DNA of 64,000 nt from Dyella jiangningensis (GTDB lineage: Bacteria; Pseudomonadota; Gammaproteobacteria; Xanthomonadales; Rhodanobacteraceae), in assembly GCF_003264855.1 (NCBI RefSeq), contig NZ_NFZS01000001.1:620001-684000 (forward strand), read 5' to 3'. This document shows positions 1 through 8,565 of this stretch, one piece after another. The translations under genes and the position numbers were made by a program. The first letter of the stretch is position 1; each line of letters starts with the position of its first letter. Below the pieces are notes generated by a model. The model ran no database searches. It had not been told where the DNA came from and saw nothing but the letters and a program-made list of their open reading frames with translations.

Positions 1-39
1 CTGGCGCTCGACTTCGTGCTCACCGCTTTCCTGATGTGA
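1..39 (+). CDS. mlaE: MlaE permease, C-terminal end only
   Basis: Only the last 12 codons and the TGA stop are inside the window. They read LALDFVLTAFLM, which fits the hydrophobic C-terminal end of MlaE, the inner-membrane permease of the Mla phospholipid ABC transporter. The call rests on this short tail plus position directly before mlaD, as in the usual mlaFEDCB order. The rest of mlaE and presumably mlaF lie upstream of the window. Confidence 0.75.
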   Translation: MALDFVLTAFLM

Positions 40-88
40 GCGCCGCCATGACCGAATTCACCATCAACCTTTCATTGAGGATCGTGCC

Positions 89-940
89 GTGAGCCAGAGA
101 CCCTCCTACGCCGTCGGCACCGGCCTGTTCATCGTGCTTGGCTTCGCTACGCTCGGTTATCTCGCGACCCAGACCACCTCGGTGGTCAATACCAGCCGCG
201 GGCCGACGTACACCGTCGAGGCGCACTTCGCCAACATCGGCCAGCTCAAGGCGCGTGCGCCGGTGAAGGTCGCGGGCGTGCGTGTGGGCCAGGTGCAGTC
301 GATCAATCTGGATCCGGGCAAGGAAACGGCCGACGTGAAACTGGCCATCGACCAGCGCTACGACAAGATCCCCGAAGACACCGTCGCCACCATCTTCACC
401 AGTGGTTTGCTCGGCGACCAGTACGTGGGACTGCAATATGGCAACTCGAAGAAGGCCCTGGCCGACGGCGGCACCCTGTCGCTGACCCGCCCGGCGCAGC
501 AGCTGGAAGAGATGCTGGGCAAGTTCTTCGGCGCCGGTGGCGCCGCGGACAACCTGTCCGGCAGCTATACGGTCAAGGCGCGCTTCACCAATATCGGCGC
601 GCTGTCGGTCGGCGCGCCGGTGAAGATGGCCGGCGTGGCCATCGGCAGCGTCAAGGCGGTGCAGGCCGACCCGGTCAAGCTGGATGCCGAGGTGAGCCTG
701 TCCATCGACAAGAAGTACAGCCAGATCCCCGACGATTCGGCCGCCGCGGTGTTCACCAGTGGTTTGATCGGCACACAGTACGTTGCGATCCAGCCCGGCG
801 GTTCGCCGGACATGTTGAAGGACGGTGACGAGCTCGTGCTCACCCAGTCGGCGCTGCAGATCGAAGATCTCATCGGCAAGTTCCTGGTCAGCGGTTCGCC
901 CAGCGACAAGAAGCCTGCCGACGGCGACAGCAAGCATTGA
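89..940 (+). CDS. mlaD: MlaD substrate-binding subunit with two tandem MCE domains
   Basis: Periplasmic lipid-binding subunit of the Mla phospholipid transporter, anchored to the inner membrane and bound to MlaE. An N-terminal membrane segment (about residues 9-27) is followed by an MCE domain at about 40-118 and a second at about 159-237. Each copy carries TVxAxFxNIG, APVKxAGVxxGxV and FTSGLxGxQYV and is followed by a helical segment of the type QLEEMLGKFF or LQIEDLIGKFL, so the whole unit is duplicated at an offset of about 119 residues. At 283 aa it is about 100 aa longer than E. coli MlaD (about 183 aa, one MCE domain). The GTG start is chosen because GAGGA lies at 77-81, 7 nt upstream. 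It follows mlaE by 49 nt and precedes mlaC. Confidence 0.93.
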   Translation: MSQRPSYAVGTGLFIVLGFATLGYLATQTTSVVNTSRGPTYTVEAHFANIGQLKARAPVKVAGVRVGQVQSINLDPGKETADVKLAIDQRYDKIPEDTVATIFTSGLLGDQYVGLQYGNSKKALADGGTLSLTRPAQQLEEMLGKFFGAGGAADNLSGSYTVKARFTNIGALSVGAPVKMAGVAIGSVKAVQADPVKLDAEVSLSIDKKYSQIPDDSAAAVFTSGLIGTQYVAIQPGGSPDMLKDGDELVLTQSALQIEDLIGKFLVSGSPSDKKPADGDSKH

Positions 941-992
941 GTCAGCGCGTCACGTCCCGATATTCCCCCGGATCATCATCAGGAGTCACCCC

Positions 993-1664
993 ATGTTGCG
1001 TAGCCTGGCCCTTGCCACCGCCATCGCTTTCGGCGGCGCGATCGCCGCCCCGGCGTTCGCCCAGAACGCCCCTGCCACGGCCGGCGCCCAGCAGCAGCCC
1101 GAGCAGGTGGTGCAGGTCATCGCCGACCAGCTCGCCAGTGCCATCGAAGGGCACCAGCAGCAGCTGAAGAACGATCAGGAAAAGCTGATCGCCGTGATCG
1201 ACGATGTGTTCCTGCCGCACTTCGACATCGACTACGCGTCGATTCTGGTGCTGGGCCAGCACGCCCGCGAGGCCACGCCCGAGCAGCGCGCGCGCTTCGC
1301 CAAGGCGTTCTACAACTCCATCACCCATCGCTACGCGGAAGGCCTGCTCAACTACACCCGCGGCCGCGTGAAGGTGCTGCCGTTCTCCGGCGACCTCAAC
1401 GACAAGCGCACCGTGGTGCGCACGCAGGTGGTGCTGGACGACGGCAAGACCGTCGGCGTGGACTACGCCTTCCGCAAGTCGCGTGACGGCAGCTGGAAGG
1501 CCTACGACGTGATCATCGAAGGCATTTCCTACGTCACCAACTACCGCAACCAGGTGGACGCGGAAATCCGCAAGGTCGGCATCGACCAGCTGACCACCAA
1601 CCTGGAAACCCAGGGCTCCAAGGCGCTGGAAACCATGGAAAAGGACACCAAGGGCAAGTCATGA
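993..1664 (+). CDS. mlaC: MlaC periplasmic phospholipid carrier
   Basis: Soluble periplasmic carrier that shuttles phospholipid between MlaA at the outer membrane and MlaD at the inner membrane. It is 223 aa with a clear signal peptide (hydrophobic core ALATAIAFGGAIAA, likely cleavage after APAFA). The mature part contains the family segments VFLPHFDIDYAS and YNSITHRYAEGLLNY. The frame stays open upstream into mlaD, but the ATG at 993 is preferred because AGGAG at 981-985 precedes it and the signal peptide begins there. It overlaps mlaB by 4 nt (ATGA), which suggests translational coupling. Confidence 0.95.
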   Translation: MLRSLALATAIAFGGAIAAPAFAQNAPATAGAQQQPEQVVQVIADQLASAIEGHQQQLKNDQEKLIAVIDDVFLPHFDIDYASILVLGQHAREATPEQRARFAKAFYNSITHRYAEGLLNYTRGRVKVLPFSGDLNDKRTVVRTQVVLDDGKTVGVDYAFRKSRDGSWKAYDVIIEGISYVTNYRNQVDAEIRKVGIDQLTTNLETQGSKALETMEKDTKGKS

Positions 1665-1966
1665 GCGACGCCGCCGCGCCCATGCAGGTCGACGACATCA
1701 CACCCGACACCGTACGCGTGTCGGGCGTGCTCATCTTCGCCAACGCCGCGAAGGCACTGGACGTGATGGCAGCCGCCGTGGCGCGCGAGGGTCGCCGGGT
1801 GCTCGATCTGTCGGGCGTCACCCGCAGCGACAGCGCCGGCTTGGCCTGCGTGCTGGCGGTGCTGTCGGAAGCCGCCGAGCGGGGCCGTCCGCTGACCGTG
1901 CGCAACATGCCCGAAGGCATGCACCTGCTCGCCAGCGTGTGTGAAGTGGAAGGCCTGATGGCCTGA
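1661..1966 (+). CDS. mlaB: MlaB STAS-domain subunit
   Basis: Small cytoplasmic STAS-domain protein (101 aa) that, by family knowledge, binds and stabilises the MlaF ATPase. The conserved STAS loop is seen in VLDLSGVTRSDSAGLACVL, including the serine of DSAG that corresponds to the regulatory Ser/Thr position. It starts inside the mlaC stop and ends the operon, followed by a strong terminator. The partners mlaF and mlaE lie upstream of the window. Confidence 0.92.
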   Translation: MSDAAAPMQVDDITPDTVRVSGVLIFANAAKALDVMAAAVAREGRRVLDLSGVTRSDSAGLACVLAVLSEAAERGRPLTVRNMPEGMHLLASVCEVEGLMA

Positions 1967-1990
1967 CGCCAGGCCATCCGCGGACAAGAG

Positions 1991-2016
1991 AAAGGGGCCT
2001 TCGGGCCCCTTTTCTT
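1991..2016. terminator. Intrinsic terminator between mlaB and mlaA
   Basis: Stem AAAGGGGCC (1991-1999), tetraloop TTCG and right arm GGCCCCTTT (2004-2012), followed by a T-rich run. The A-rich left flank means it can also serve the convergent mlaA transcript arriving from the right. Confidence 0.9.
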
Positions 2017-2040
2017 TGCTGCGTTTGGGAGAAGCGGCGA

Positions 2041-2877
2041 TCAGTTCTTGATCGGCTGTTTTCCCTGTTCCGGCTGCTTGTTCTCCCAGGAATGCTGCTC
2101 TTCCAGCAGTTCGTCGGGATCGAAGTTCTTGTCCTTCAGGCCCTGCATCTGCTCGATGATCTCGGCCGGCGGGTTGCCGTCGTACAGCTCATACAGGCGC
2201 TGCTGGCGGTAGGCGTCGCGCATGAACACGTACGGGTCGTAGGCCGACTGCAGGAAGCTCTCCGCATCGATGCCGCGCGAGCGCAGCGTCACCAGGTAGA
2301 ACAGCTCAGGCAGGTACTCCTGGCCGTACTCGAAGTCGTGGTTGCGCGAGTAATAGCTCAGCGGGTCGAAGAAGTAGCTGTCCACCGGCAGGCGCCACAC
2401 GTCGCGGGCCGTGGTCGGGCCGACGAACGGCAGCACCAGGTAGCCGCCTTCCGGCACGCCCCAGCGCGCCAGGGTGATGCCGAAATCCGTATCCTGCAGC
2501 GGGATGCCCAGCTGGCTGGCCGGGTCGAAGAAGCCGCCGATGCCCAGGGTCAGGTTGACCAGGAAGCGGCCCGTGCTCTGCGCCGCCTGCATCGGGCGCG
2601 CCTGCAGCAGGTCGTTGGCGACCGTGATCGGCATGCGGATATTGGTGAAGAAGTCGCTCACGGCACGGCGCACCGGCGGATTGGTCACCTTGCGGTAACC
2701 CACCGCGACCGGCCGGATGATCGCCTTGTCCATCGAGTCGTTGAACGCGTACATGTCCCGGTTGAATTTCTCGTAGGGATCGTCGGTACGCGGCTTGGCG
2801 ATGGTGCAGCCCGCCAGCAGGGTGATCGCAACCAAGGGAAGGCTGCGCTTGAGGATTGGGAGGAGGGCGGACGGCAT
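2041..2877 (-). CDS. mlaA: MlaA (VacJ) outer-membrane lipoprotein
   Basis: Outer-membrane lipoprotein that removes misplaced phospholipid from the outer leaflet and passes it to MlaC. The 278-aa product has a lipoprotein signal peptide ending in LLAGC (Cys24), then the MlaA core DPYEKFNRDMYAFND, NLTLGIGGFFDPAS and VPEGGYLVLPFVGPTTARD. The C-terminal tail is charged and glutamine-rich. The frame is open 37 codons further upstream, but the start at 2877 gives the signal peptide directly. Convergent to mlaDCB rather than part of that operon. A TACAAT-like -10 on the minus strand (plus coordinates 2911-2916) may drive it. Confidence 0.95.
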   Translation of the reverse strand: MPSALLPILKRSLPLVAITLLAGCTIAKPRTDDPYEKFNRDMYAFNDSMDKAIIRPVAVGYRKVTNPPVRRAVSDFFTNIRMPITVANDLLQARPMQAAQSTGRFLVNLTLGIGGFFDPASQLGIPLQDTDFGITLARWGVPEGGYLVLPFVGPTTARDVWRLPVDSYFFDPLSYYSRNHDFEYGQEYLPELFYLVTLRSRGIDAESFLQSAYDPYVFMRDAYRQQRLYELYDGNPPAEIIEQMQGLKDKNFDPDELLEEQHSWENKQPEQGKQPIKN

Positions 2878-3004
2878 CGCTGGCAACGGTCCTAGGGGTA
2901 AGTAGAATATTGTACTGGCTGGTTTTTTATTGTGTACAGCCCCCTGCAGTGTTTCGGGGAGCGGCTGCAGGCCGGCTGAACCGCGCATTCTACGGTTTGC
3001 TGCA

Positions 3005-3033
3005 TTGCCAGCAAAGCAGCCTCTGGCTACACT
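3005..3033 (+). promoter_or_regulatory. Sigma-70 promoter for rpoZ-spoT
   Basis: TTGCCA (3005-3010) and TACACT (3028-3033) are separated by exactly 17 nt, about 40 nt before the rpoZ start. Both boxes are close to consensus. Predicted from sequence only. Confidence 0.7.
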
Positions 3034-3071
3034 GACACGCGATAAGTCGCTTTATTCTCTAAGGATTTCAG

Positions 3072-3362
3072 ATGGCCCGCATTACCGTCGAAGACTGCCT
3101 GCAGGTGGTCGACAACCGCTTCGAACTGGTGTTGATGGCGACCAAGCGCGCCCGCCAGCTCTCCAAGGGTGCCGAGCCGGCAGTCAATCCCGATCACGAC
3201 AAGCCGACCGTGCTCGCCCTGCGCGAAATCGCCGACCGCCGCATCGACCAGGCCACCATCGACGAGATCGACAAGGCCGAGCGCGAACGCGCCGAGCGCG
3301 AAGCCCTGGAATGGGCAGCCGCCGAAGTGGACGACGACCTCTCCAAGGGCGGAGACGACTGA
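3072..3362 (+). CDS. rpoZ: RNA polymerase omega subunit
   Basis: Omega subunit (96 aa), which helps assemble the beta' subunit and is part of one ppGpp-binding site on RNA polymerase. The start [11 protein letters not shown] followed by [15 protein letters not shown] is diagnostic. The C-terminal half is an acidic/basic helix ([15 protein letters not shown]). AAGGA at 3061-3065 is the ribosome binding site. It stands 130 nt before spoT, the usual rpoZ-spoT arrangement linking the alarmone enzyme with one of its targets. Confidence 0.97.
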   Translation: MARITVEDCLQVVDNRFELVLMATKRARQLSKGAEPAVNPDHDKPTVLALREIADRRIDQATIDEIDKAERERAEREALEWAAAEVDDDLSKGGDD

Positions 3363-3492
3363 TGGATGGCGGTGGCTGTAGACAGCGCCTCCCGAGTGCC
3401 GGCATGTCCGGTGCTTTGCGCTGTGCTGAAGTAGCCGTCGGCCTGATTTCCAAACGCATGGAGGCGGTCGCCTGAGCGGGGACCGACCATCC

Positions 3493-5658
3493 ATGCCGGC
3501 CGTCACGGATTCCTCTACCCCGGATACGTCGACGCTACCGCCGTACGTTTTGGCCCTGAAAGAGCGCGTGGCCTACCTGCCGGAGCCGCAGGTCGAACGC
3601 GTGGTCCGCGCCTACCAAGTGGGCGCCGTGGCCCACGAGGGCCAGGCCCGCAAGAGCGGCGAGCCCTACATCACGCATCCCGTAGCCGTGGCCGGCATCC
3701 TCGCCGAGCTGGGCCTGGACGCCGAGACCATCATCGCGGCGATCCTGCACGACACCCTGGAAGACACGGCGCTGAGCCGTACGGAACTCTCCGGCGAGTT
3801 CGGAGAGACCGTGGCCGAGCTGGTCGACGGCGTCACCAAGCTGGACAAGATGCGCTTTTCCAGCCGCCAGGAGGCGGACGCCGAAAGCTTCCGCAAGATG
3901 CTGCTGGCCATGGCGCGCGACCTGCGCGTCATCCTGATCAAGCTCGCCGACCGCCTGCACAACATGCGCACGCTGGGGGCGAAAGATGCTCCGTCGCGTC
4001 GCCGCATCGCGCGCGAAACGCTGGAGATCTATGCGCCCATCGCGCAGCGCCTGGGCATGAACAAGTTCAAGGCGGAGCTGCAGGACCTGGGCTTCCGCGC
4101 GCTGTACCCGGACCGTTACCGCGTCATCAGCGAGCGCATCCGCGCCGCCCTCGGCAACCGTCGCGAGGCGATGGGCAAGATCGAGACGGCGCTGTCCACG
4201 CGCCTCACGGCCGAGCACATCACGGCGCGCGTGGTGGGCCGCATCAAGTCGCCGTGGAGCATCTATTCCAAGATGCGCAGCGAGCATAAGACGTTCGCGC
4301 AGCTGATGGACGTCTATGGCTTCCGCGTCGTGGTCGATTCGGCGATGAGCTGCTACATGGCGCTGGGTTCGGTGCACAGCCTGTACAAGCCGGTCGATCG
4401 CCGCTTCAAGGACTTCATCGCCATTCCCAAGGCGAACGGCTACCAGTCGCTGCATACCGTGCTGCTCGGGCCGTTCGGCGCGCCGATCGAAGTGCAGATC
4501 CGCACGGCGGAAATGGACTCGGTGGCCGAGCGCGGCGTGGCTGCGCATTGGGCGTACAAGACCGATTCCGGCCCGGCGAACAGCGCGCAGGCACGCGCCC
4601 GCGAGTGGCTGTCCTCGCTGGCCGACAGCCAGGCGCACACGGCCTCGTCGTCGGAGTTCATCGAGAACGTCAAGATCGACCTGTTCCCGGACGAGGTCTA
4701 CCTGTTCACGCCGCGCGGCGACATCCTGGCCTTGCCACGCAATGCGACTGCGCTGGATTTCGCCTATGCCGTGCACACCGACGTGGGCGACCACGCCGTG
4801 GCCGCGCGCGTGGACAAGAAGCTGGTGCCGCTGCGCACGCGCCTGGAATCGGGGCAGCTGGTGGAAATCATCACCGCGCCGTCGGCGGTACCGAACCCGG
4901 CATGGCTGGAATCGGTGGTCACCGGCAAGGCGCGCACCGCGATCCGCCAGTATCTCAAGCATTTGCAGCACGAAGATGCGGTGGACTTCGGCCATCGCAT
5001 GCTCGACCGCGCGCTGGACGCCCTGGGTACCAGCCTGGATGCGATTCCGCCCGCGGTGCTCGATCGTTTCCTTGAGACCGCCAAGCTCAAGCGCCTGGAA
5101 GAACTGCTTTCCGAGATCGCCCTGGGCAACCGCGTGCCGCACCTTGTTGCCGGCCAGCTGGTTGCCGCGCGCGGCAAGAAATCGTCCGACGTGCAGTCGG
5201 CGCCGCACGCGATGGAGAAGATCCGCATCACCGGCGCCGAACGCGGCGTGCTCAGCTTCGGCAACTGCTGCCACCCGCTGCCGGGCGACGAGATCATCGG
5301 TTATCTCTCGTCGGGCAAGGGCATCGTGGTGCATCGCGTGGAATGCCCGAACGTGGTGGAGCTGCGCAAGTCGCCGGAACGCTGCGTGGCGATCGAGTGG
5401 GATCGCGACGTGCAGGGCGATTACCGCGCCGAGCTGCGCATCGAGGTCATCAACCGTCCTGGCGTGCTGGCCACCGTGGCGGCGGCCATCGCCGCGGCCA
5501 ACTCGAACATCGAGAACGTGGAATACGTCGAGCGCGACGCCGCGGCGGCCACGCTGCTGTTCGCGCTGGAAGTGAAGAACCGCAAGCATCTGGCCGAAGT
5601 GATCCGCCGCGTGCGCCGTACCGGCGTGGTGAGCGGTGCCTATCGCTATCCGCTGTAA
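3493..5658 (+). CDS. spoT: Bifunctional (p)ppGpp synthetase/hydrolase SpoT
   Basis: Makes and degrades the stringent-response alarmone (p)ppGpp (721 aa). The N-terminal HD hydrolase domain has HDTLEDT at residues 86-92 and LADRLHNMRT near 151-160, so hydrolase activity looks intact. The synthetase domain has RFKDFIA and ANGYQSLHT followed by EVQIRT; the RFKD motif is the form found in bifunctional enzymes rather than in RelA. A TGS domain follows (VYLFTPRGDIL, about 390-450), then a Cys-rich segment with GNCCHPLPGD, and an ACT domain at the end (IEVINRPGVLATVAAAI). No partial domains or frameshift. Confidence 0.97.
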   Translation: MPAVTDSSTPDTSTLPPYVLALKERVAYLPEPQVERVVRAYQVGAVAHEGQARKSGEPYITHPVAVAGILAELGLDAETIIAAILHDTLEDTALSRTELSGEFGETVAELVDGVTKLDKMRFSSRQEADAESFRKMLLAMARDLRVILIKLADRLHNMRTLGAKDAPSRRRIARETLEIYAPIAQRLGMNKFKAELQDLGFRALYPDRYRVISERIRAALGNRREAMGKIETALSTRLTAEHITARVVGRIKSPWSIYSKMRSEHKTFAQLMDVYGFRVVVDSAMSCYMALGSVHSLYKPVDRRFKDFIAIPKANGYQSLHTVLLGPFGAPIEVQIRTAEMDSVAERGVAAHWAYKTDSGPANSAQARAREWLSSLADSQAHTASSSEFIENVKIDLFPDEVYLFTPRGDILALPRNATALDFAYAVHTDVGDHAVAARVDKKLVPLRTRLESGQLVEIITAPSAVPNPAWLESVVTGKARTAIRQYLKHLQHEDAVDFGHRMLDRALDALGTSLDAIPPAVLDRFLETAKLKRLEELLSEIALGNRVPHLVAGQLVAARGKKSSDVQSAPHAMEKIRITGAERGVLSFGNCCHPLPGDEIIGYLSSGKGIVVHRVECPNVVELRKSPERCVAIEWDRDVQGDYRAELRIEVINRPGVLATVAAAIAAANSNIENVEYVERDAAAATLLFALEVKNRKHLAEVIRRVRRTGVVSGAYRYPL

Positions 5659-5740
5659 GCGGCGGCGGGGCGTTTCGTCCCTCCTCATCGTGCGCTTCTC
5701 GCTCTAGACTGGTCGGCCTGTGCAACCACGAGGCCACTTC

Positions 5741-6124
5741 ATGTCCCGCCAGATCATCGCCACCGACAAGGCACCGGCCGCCATTGGCCCGTATTCGCAG
5801 GCCGTGCGCGCCGGCAACACCGTGTACTTCTCCGGTCAGATCCCGCTCGACCCGGCCACCGGCCAGATGGTCGAAGGCGACATCACGCTGCAGACCCGCC
5901 GTGTGTTCGACAACCTCAAGGCGGTGGTTGCCGCTGCCGGCGGCTCGATGGACAAGATCGTGCGCGTGGGCATCTACGTGACCAACCTCGGCCACTTCGC
6001 GTCCGTCAACGAAGTGATGGGCGAGTATTTCCAGGCGCCGTATCCGGCACGCTCCACCATCGAGGTGTCGGCATTGCCGAAGCTCGCCGATGTGGAAGTC
6101 GATGCGATCATGGTGCTCGACTGA
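5741..6124 (+). CDS. ridA: RidA-family enamine/imine deaminase
   Basis: RidA/YjgF family, 127 aa. By family knowledge it hydrolyses reactive 2-aminoacrylate and related enamines to ketoacids and ammonia in the cytosol. Family motifs are present: [23 protein letters not shown] and [14 protein letters not shown], with the substrate-binding arginine in the last. The ATG at 5741 is chosen over the in-frame start 21 nt upstream because the protein then begins at MSRQII, the normal family start. It follows spoT closely, a common neighbourhood in gammaproteobacteria. Confidence 0.95.
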   Translation: MSRQIIATDKAPAAIGPYSQAVRAGNTVYFSGQIPLDPATGQMVEGDITLQTRRVFDNLKAVVAAAGGSMDKIVRVGIYVTNLGHFASVNEVMGEYFQAPYPARSTIEVSALPKLADVEVDAIMVLD

Positions 6125-6204
6125 TCCTTCGTATTCGCGTGCACCGACAGCCGGCGAGTCGTTGCCGGCTGCGCGGCGGGCGTCGGCTCGGGTAGGCTTT
6201 GCCG

Positions 6205-8325
6205 ATGCCTGCGCGTCACGCTTCTTCCAACCTGGTCATGCCTGCCGACCCCGGTGCGACGCCGGTGGCATCGCTGCCGGGCGTCGGGCCTGCACTCGCC
6301 GAAGCGTTGGCGCGGCTGGGACTGGAGCGTGTGCAGGACCTCTGGTTCCATCTGCCGCTGCGCTACGAAGACAAGACGCAGGTCACCGCGATCGCGGATC
6401 TGCGCCCCGGCGAGCGGGCACAGGTCGAGGGTGTGGTGGAGGCGGTCGAGCGGGGTTTTCGTTATCGGCCGCAGCTCAAGGTTGCGATTGGTGATGACTC
6501 GCACCAGACGCTGATGCTCCGCTTTTTCCATTTCCGCCGCAGCCAGTCCGATCAGCTGCAGCCGGGCACGCGATTGCTCTGTTACGGCGAGGTCCGGCAG
6601 GGTGCGCAGGGGCTGGAGATGGTGCATCCGCAGTACCAGCGGCTCAGTGGTGACGAGCCTGCGGAAGTCGATGAACGGCTCACACCCATCTATCCCACCA
6701 CCGAGGGGCTGGGCCAGAAGCGGCTCGCCGGCGTGATCGCCAAGGCCCTGGCGCTGCTGCCGCCCGATGCGCAGCTCGAACTGATTCCGCCGTCCTTGTG
6801 CCAGGCGCATGGCCTCACGTCGCTGCGCGAAGCCCTGCTGTACGTGCATCGACCGCCGCCGGACGCGCATCTCGGTCAGCTCACCACAGGGCGACACCCC
6901 GCGCAGCAACGCCTGGCGTTCGAAGAACTGCTGACCCAGCACCTGAGCCTCAAGCGCATGCGCGAAGCCGTGCGTCGCCGGCATGCACCGTCGCTGCGTG
7001 GCACCGGCGCGCTGCGCGAGCGATTGCTGGCGGGACTGCCGTTCGGACTTACCGGTGCGCAACAGCGCGTCTCGGCCGAGATCGCTGGCGACATTGCACA
7101 ATCGGAACCCATGCTGCGGCTGGTGCAGGGTGACGTGGGCAGCGGCAAGACCATCGTCGCCGCGCTCGCGGCGGTGGCGGCCGTGGAGTCGGGCTATCAG
7201 GTCGCGCTGATGGCGCCGACCGAGCTGCTTGCCGAGCAGCATCTGCATCACTTCCGCCATTGGCTTACGCCCCTGGGTATCGAGGTGGCGTGGCTGGCCG
7301 GCAAGGTGGCGGGCAAGGCGCGACAGCAGGCGCTGGCGCGCGTTGCGTCAGGAGCGCACGTGGTGATCGGCACACACGCGCTGATGCAGGAAGGCGTGTC
7401 GTTTGCGCAGTTGGGCCTGGTCATCGTCGACGAACAGCACCGCTTCGGTGTGCAGCAGCGGTTGGCGCTGCGCGACAAGGGCGCGGATCACGACAGCGGC
7501 CTGGTTCCGCACCAACTGGTGCTCACCGCCACGCCCATTCCGCGCACCTTGGCAATGAGCGCCTATGCCGATCTCGACGTTTCCGCCATCGACGAACTGC
7601 CGCCGGGACGCACGCCGGTGCAGACCATCGCCATTTCCAACGCGCGTCGCTTCGATGTCATCGAGCGCATCCATGCCGCGTGCCAGGAAGGGCGCCAGGC
7701 GTACTGGGTGTGCACGCTGATCGAGGAATCGGAGCAACTGCGCGCACAAGCGGCCGAAGTGGCGCATGCCGAGTTGTCGGCTGCGCTGGACGATTGCCGG
7801 ATCGGCCTGATCCATGGGCGCATGAAGCCCAAGGAAAAGCAGTCGGTGATGGATGCCTTCAAGGCCGGTGAGCTGTCCGTGCTGGTCGCCACCACGGTGA
7901 TCGAAGTCGGCGTGGACGTGCCCAATGCGAGCCTGATGGTGATCGAGAACAGCGAGCGACTTGGACTCGCGCAGTTGCATCAGCTGCGTGGCCGCGTAGG
8001 GCGCGGCGCCATCGCTTCCAATTGCGTGCTGCTTTACCAGCCGCCGCTGGGGCAGCTCGCACGCGAGCGGTTACAGGTGATGCGCGAGACCAACGACGGG
8101 TTCCGCATTGCCGAAAAGGATCTCGAGCTGCGCGGGCCCGGCGAGGTGCTCGGTACCCGCCAGACGGGCCAGCTGAGTTTCCGCATCGCCGACCTGGCCC
8201 GCGACGCGCATCTTCTGCCCGCGGTGCAGGAGGTGGGAGCGGATATGCTCGAGCGGCACCCGCAGGCGGCGGAACGATTGATCGCGCGATGGATTGGCGG
8301 CGCGGCGCGTTACGCTCACGCGTGA
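6205..8325 (+). CDS. recG: ATP-dependent DNA helicase RecG
   Basis: Branch-migration helicase acting on stalled forks and Holliday junctions (706 aa). The N-terminal helix-hairpin-like segment (LPGVGPALAEALARLG) and wedge/OB region precede the helicase core: Walker A GDVGSGKT, DEQH box VDEQHRFGV, motif III TATPIPRTLAM, and motif VI at QLRGRVGRG. The start at 6205 has GGGTAGG 8 nt upstream; an in-frame ATG at 6238 is a possible alternative. A hairpin without a T-run (CAGCCGGC 6148-6155, GCCGGCTG 6164-6171) lies between ridA and recG. Confidence 0.96.
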   Translation: MPARHASSNLVMPADPGATPVASLPGVGPALAEALARLGLERVQDLWFHLPLRYEDKTQVTAIADLRPGERAQVEGVVEAVERGFRYRPQLKVAIGDDSHQTLMLRFFHFRRSQSDQLQPGTRLLCYGEVRQGAQGLEMVHPQYQRLSGDEPAEVDERLTPIYPTTEGLGQKRLAGVIAKALALLPPDAQLELIPPSLCQAHGLTSLREALLYVHRPPPDAHLGQLTTGRHPAQQRLAFEELLTQHLSLKRMREAVRRRHAPSLRGTGALRERLLAGLPFGLTGAQQRVSAEIAGDIAQSEPMLRLVQGDVGSGKTIVAALAAVAAVESGYQVALMAPTELLAEQHLHHFRHWLTPLGIEVAWLAGKVAGKARQQALARVASGAHVVIGTHALMQEGVSFAQLGLVIVDEQHRFGVQQRLALRDKGADHDSGLVPHQLVLTATPIPRTLAMSAYADLDVSAIDELPPGRTPVQTIAISNARRFDVIERIHAACQEGRQAYWVCTLIEESEQLRAQAAEVAHAELSAALDDCRIGLIHGRMKPKEKQSVMDAFKAGELSVLVATTVIEVGVDVPNASLMVIENSERLGLAQLHQLRGRVGRGAIASNCVLLYQPPLGQLARERLQVMRETNDGFRIAEKDLELRGPGEVLGTRQTGQLSFRIADLARDAHLLPAVQEVGADMLERHPQAAERLIARWIGGAARYAHA

Positions 8326-8353
8326 GGGCGGCGCTCTTCGCGCCCTTGCGTAT

Positions 8354-8376
8354 GTAGGAGCGCACCCAGCGCGCGA
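8354..8376 (+). repeat. GTAG-headed REP element, single copy
   Basis: Begins GTAGGAGCGCACCCA and ends in GCGCGCGA. It is the most degenerate core of the family: the right arm reads AGCGCGC instead of AGTGCGC. No clear inverted partner is seen before the nucleoside hydrolase gene, only a bulged hairpin (CCCTCGTC 8408-8415 with GACGAGGG 8425-8432). Confidence 0.7.
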
Positions 8377-8565
8377 CCGCCGTTCGCCCCGGTCCCCAAT
8401 CTTCGTCCCCTCGTCGGCAGGCCGGACGAGGGCGAAGCACGTACAACGCGCCCAGACTGCCCCGGACGCGGCTCCGCCACCACAAACCCGTAAGCGCCCA
8501 CCCGGGGTTTGCCAATACCGATCAACCTCCTAAGCTACACGGTTCAAACAAGACGACGACACCTC

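Noticed and set aside
48-92. Fourteen-codon frame between mlaE and mlaD
   Set aside because: Starts with ATG but has no good ribosome binding site, and its end overlaps the mlaD start; more likely spacer sequence than a leader peptide.
8326-8565. Small gene between recG and the nucleoside hydrolase
   Set aside because: Open frames here have no ribosome binding site, are Arg/Pro-rich and overlap a REP element.
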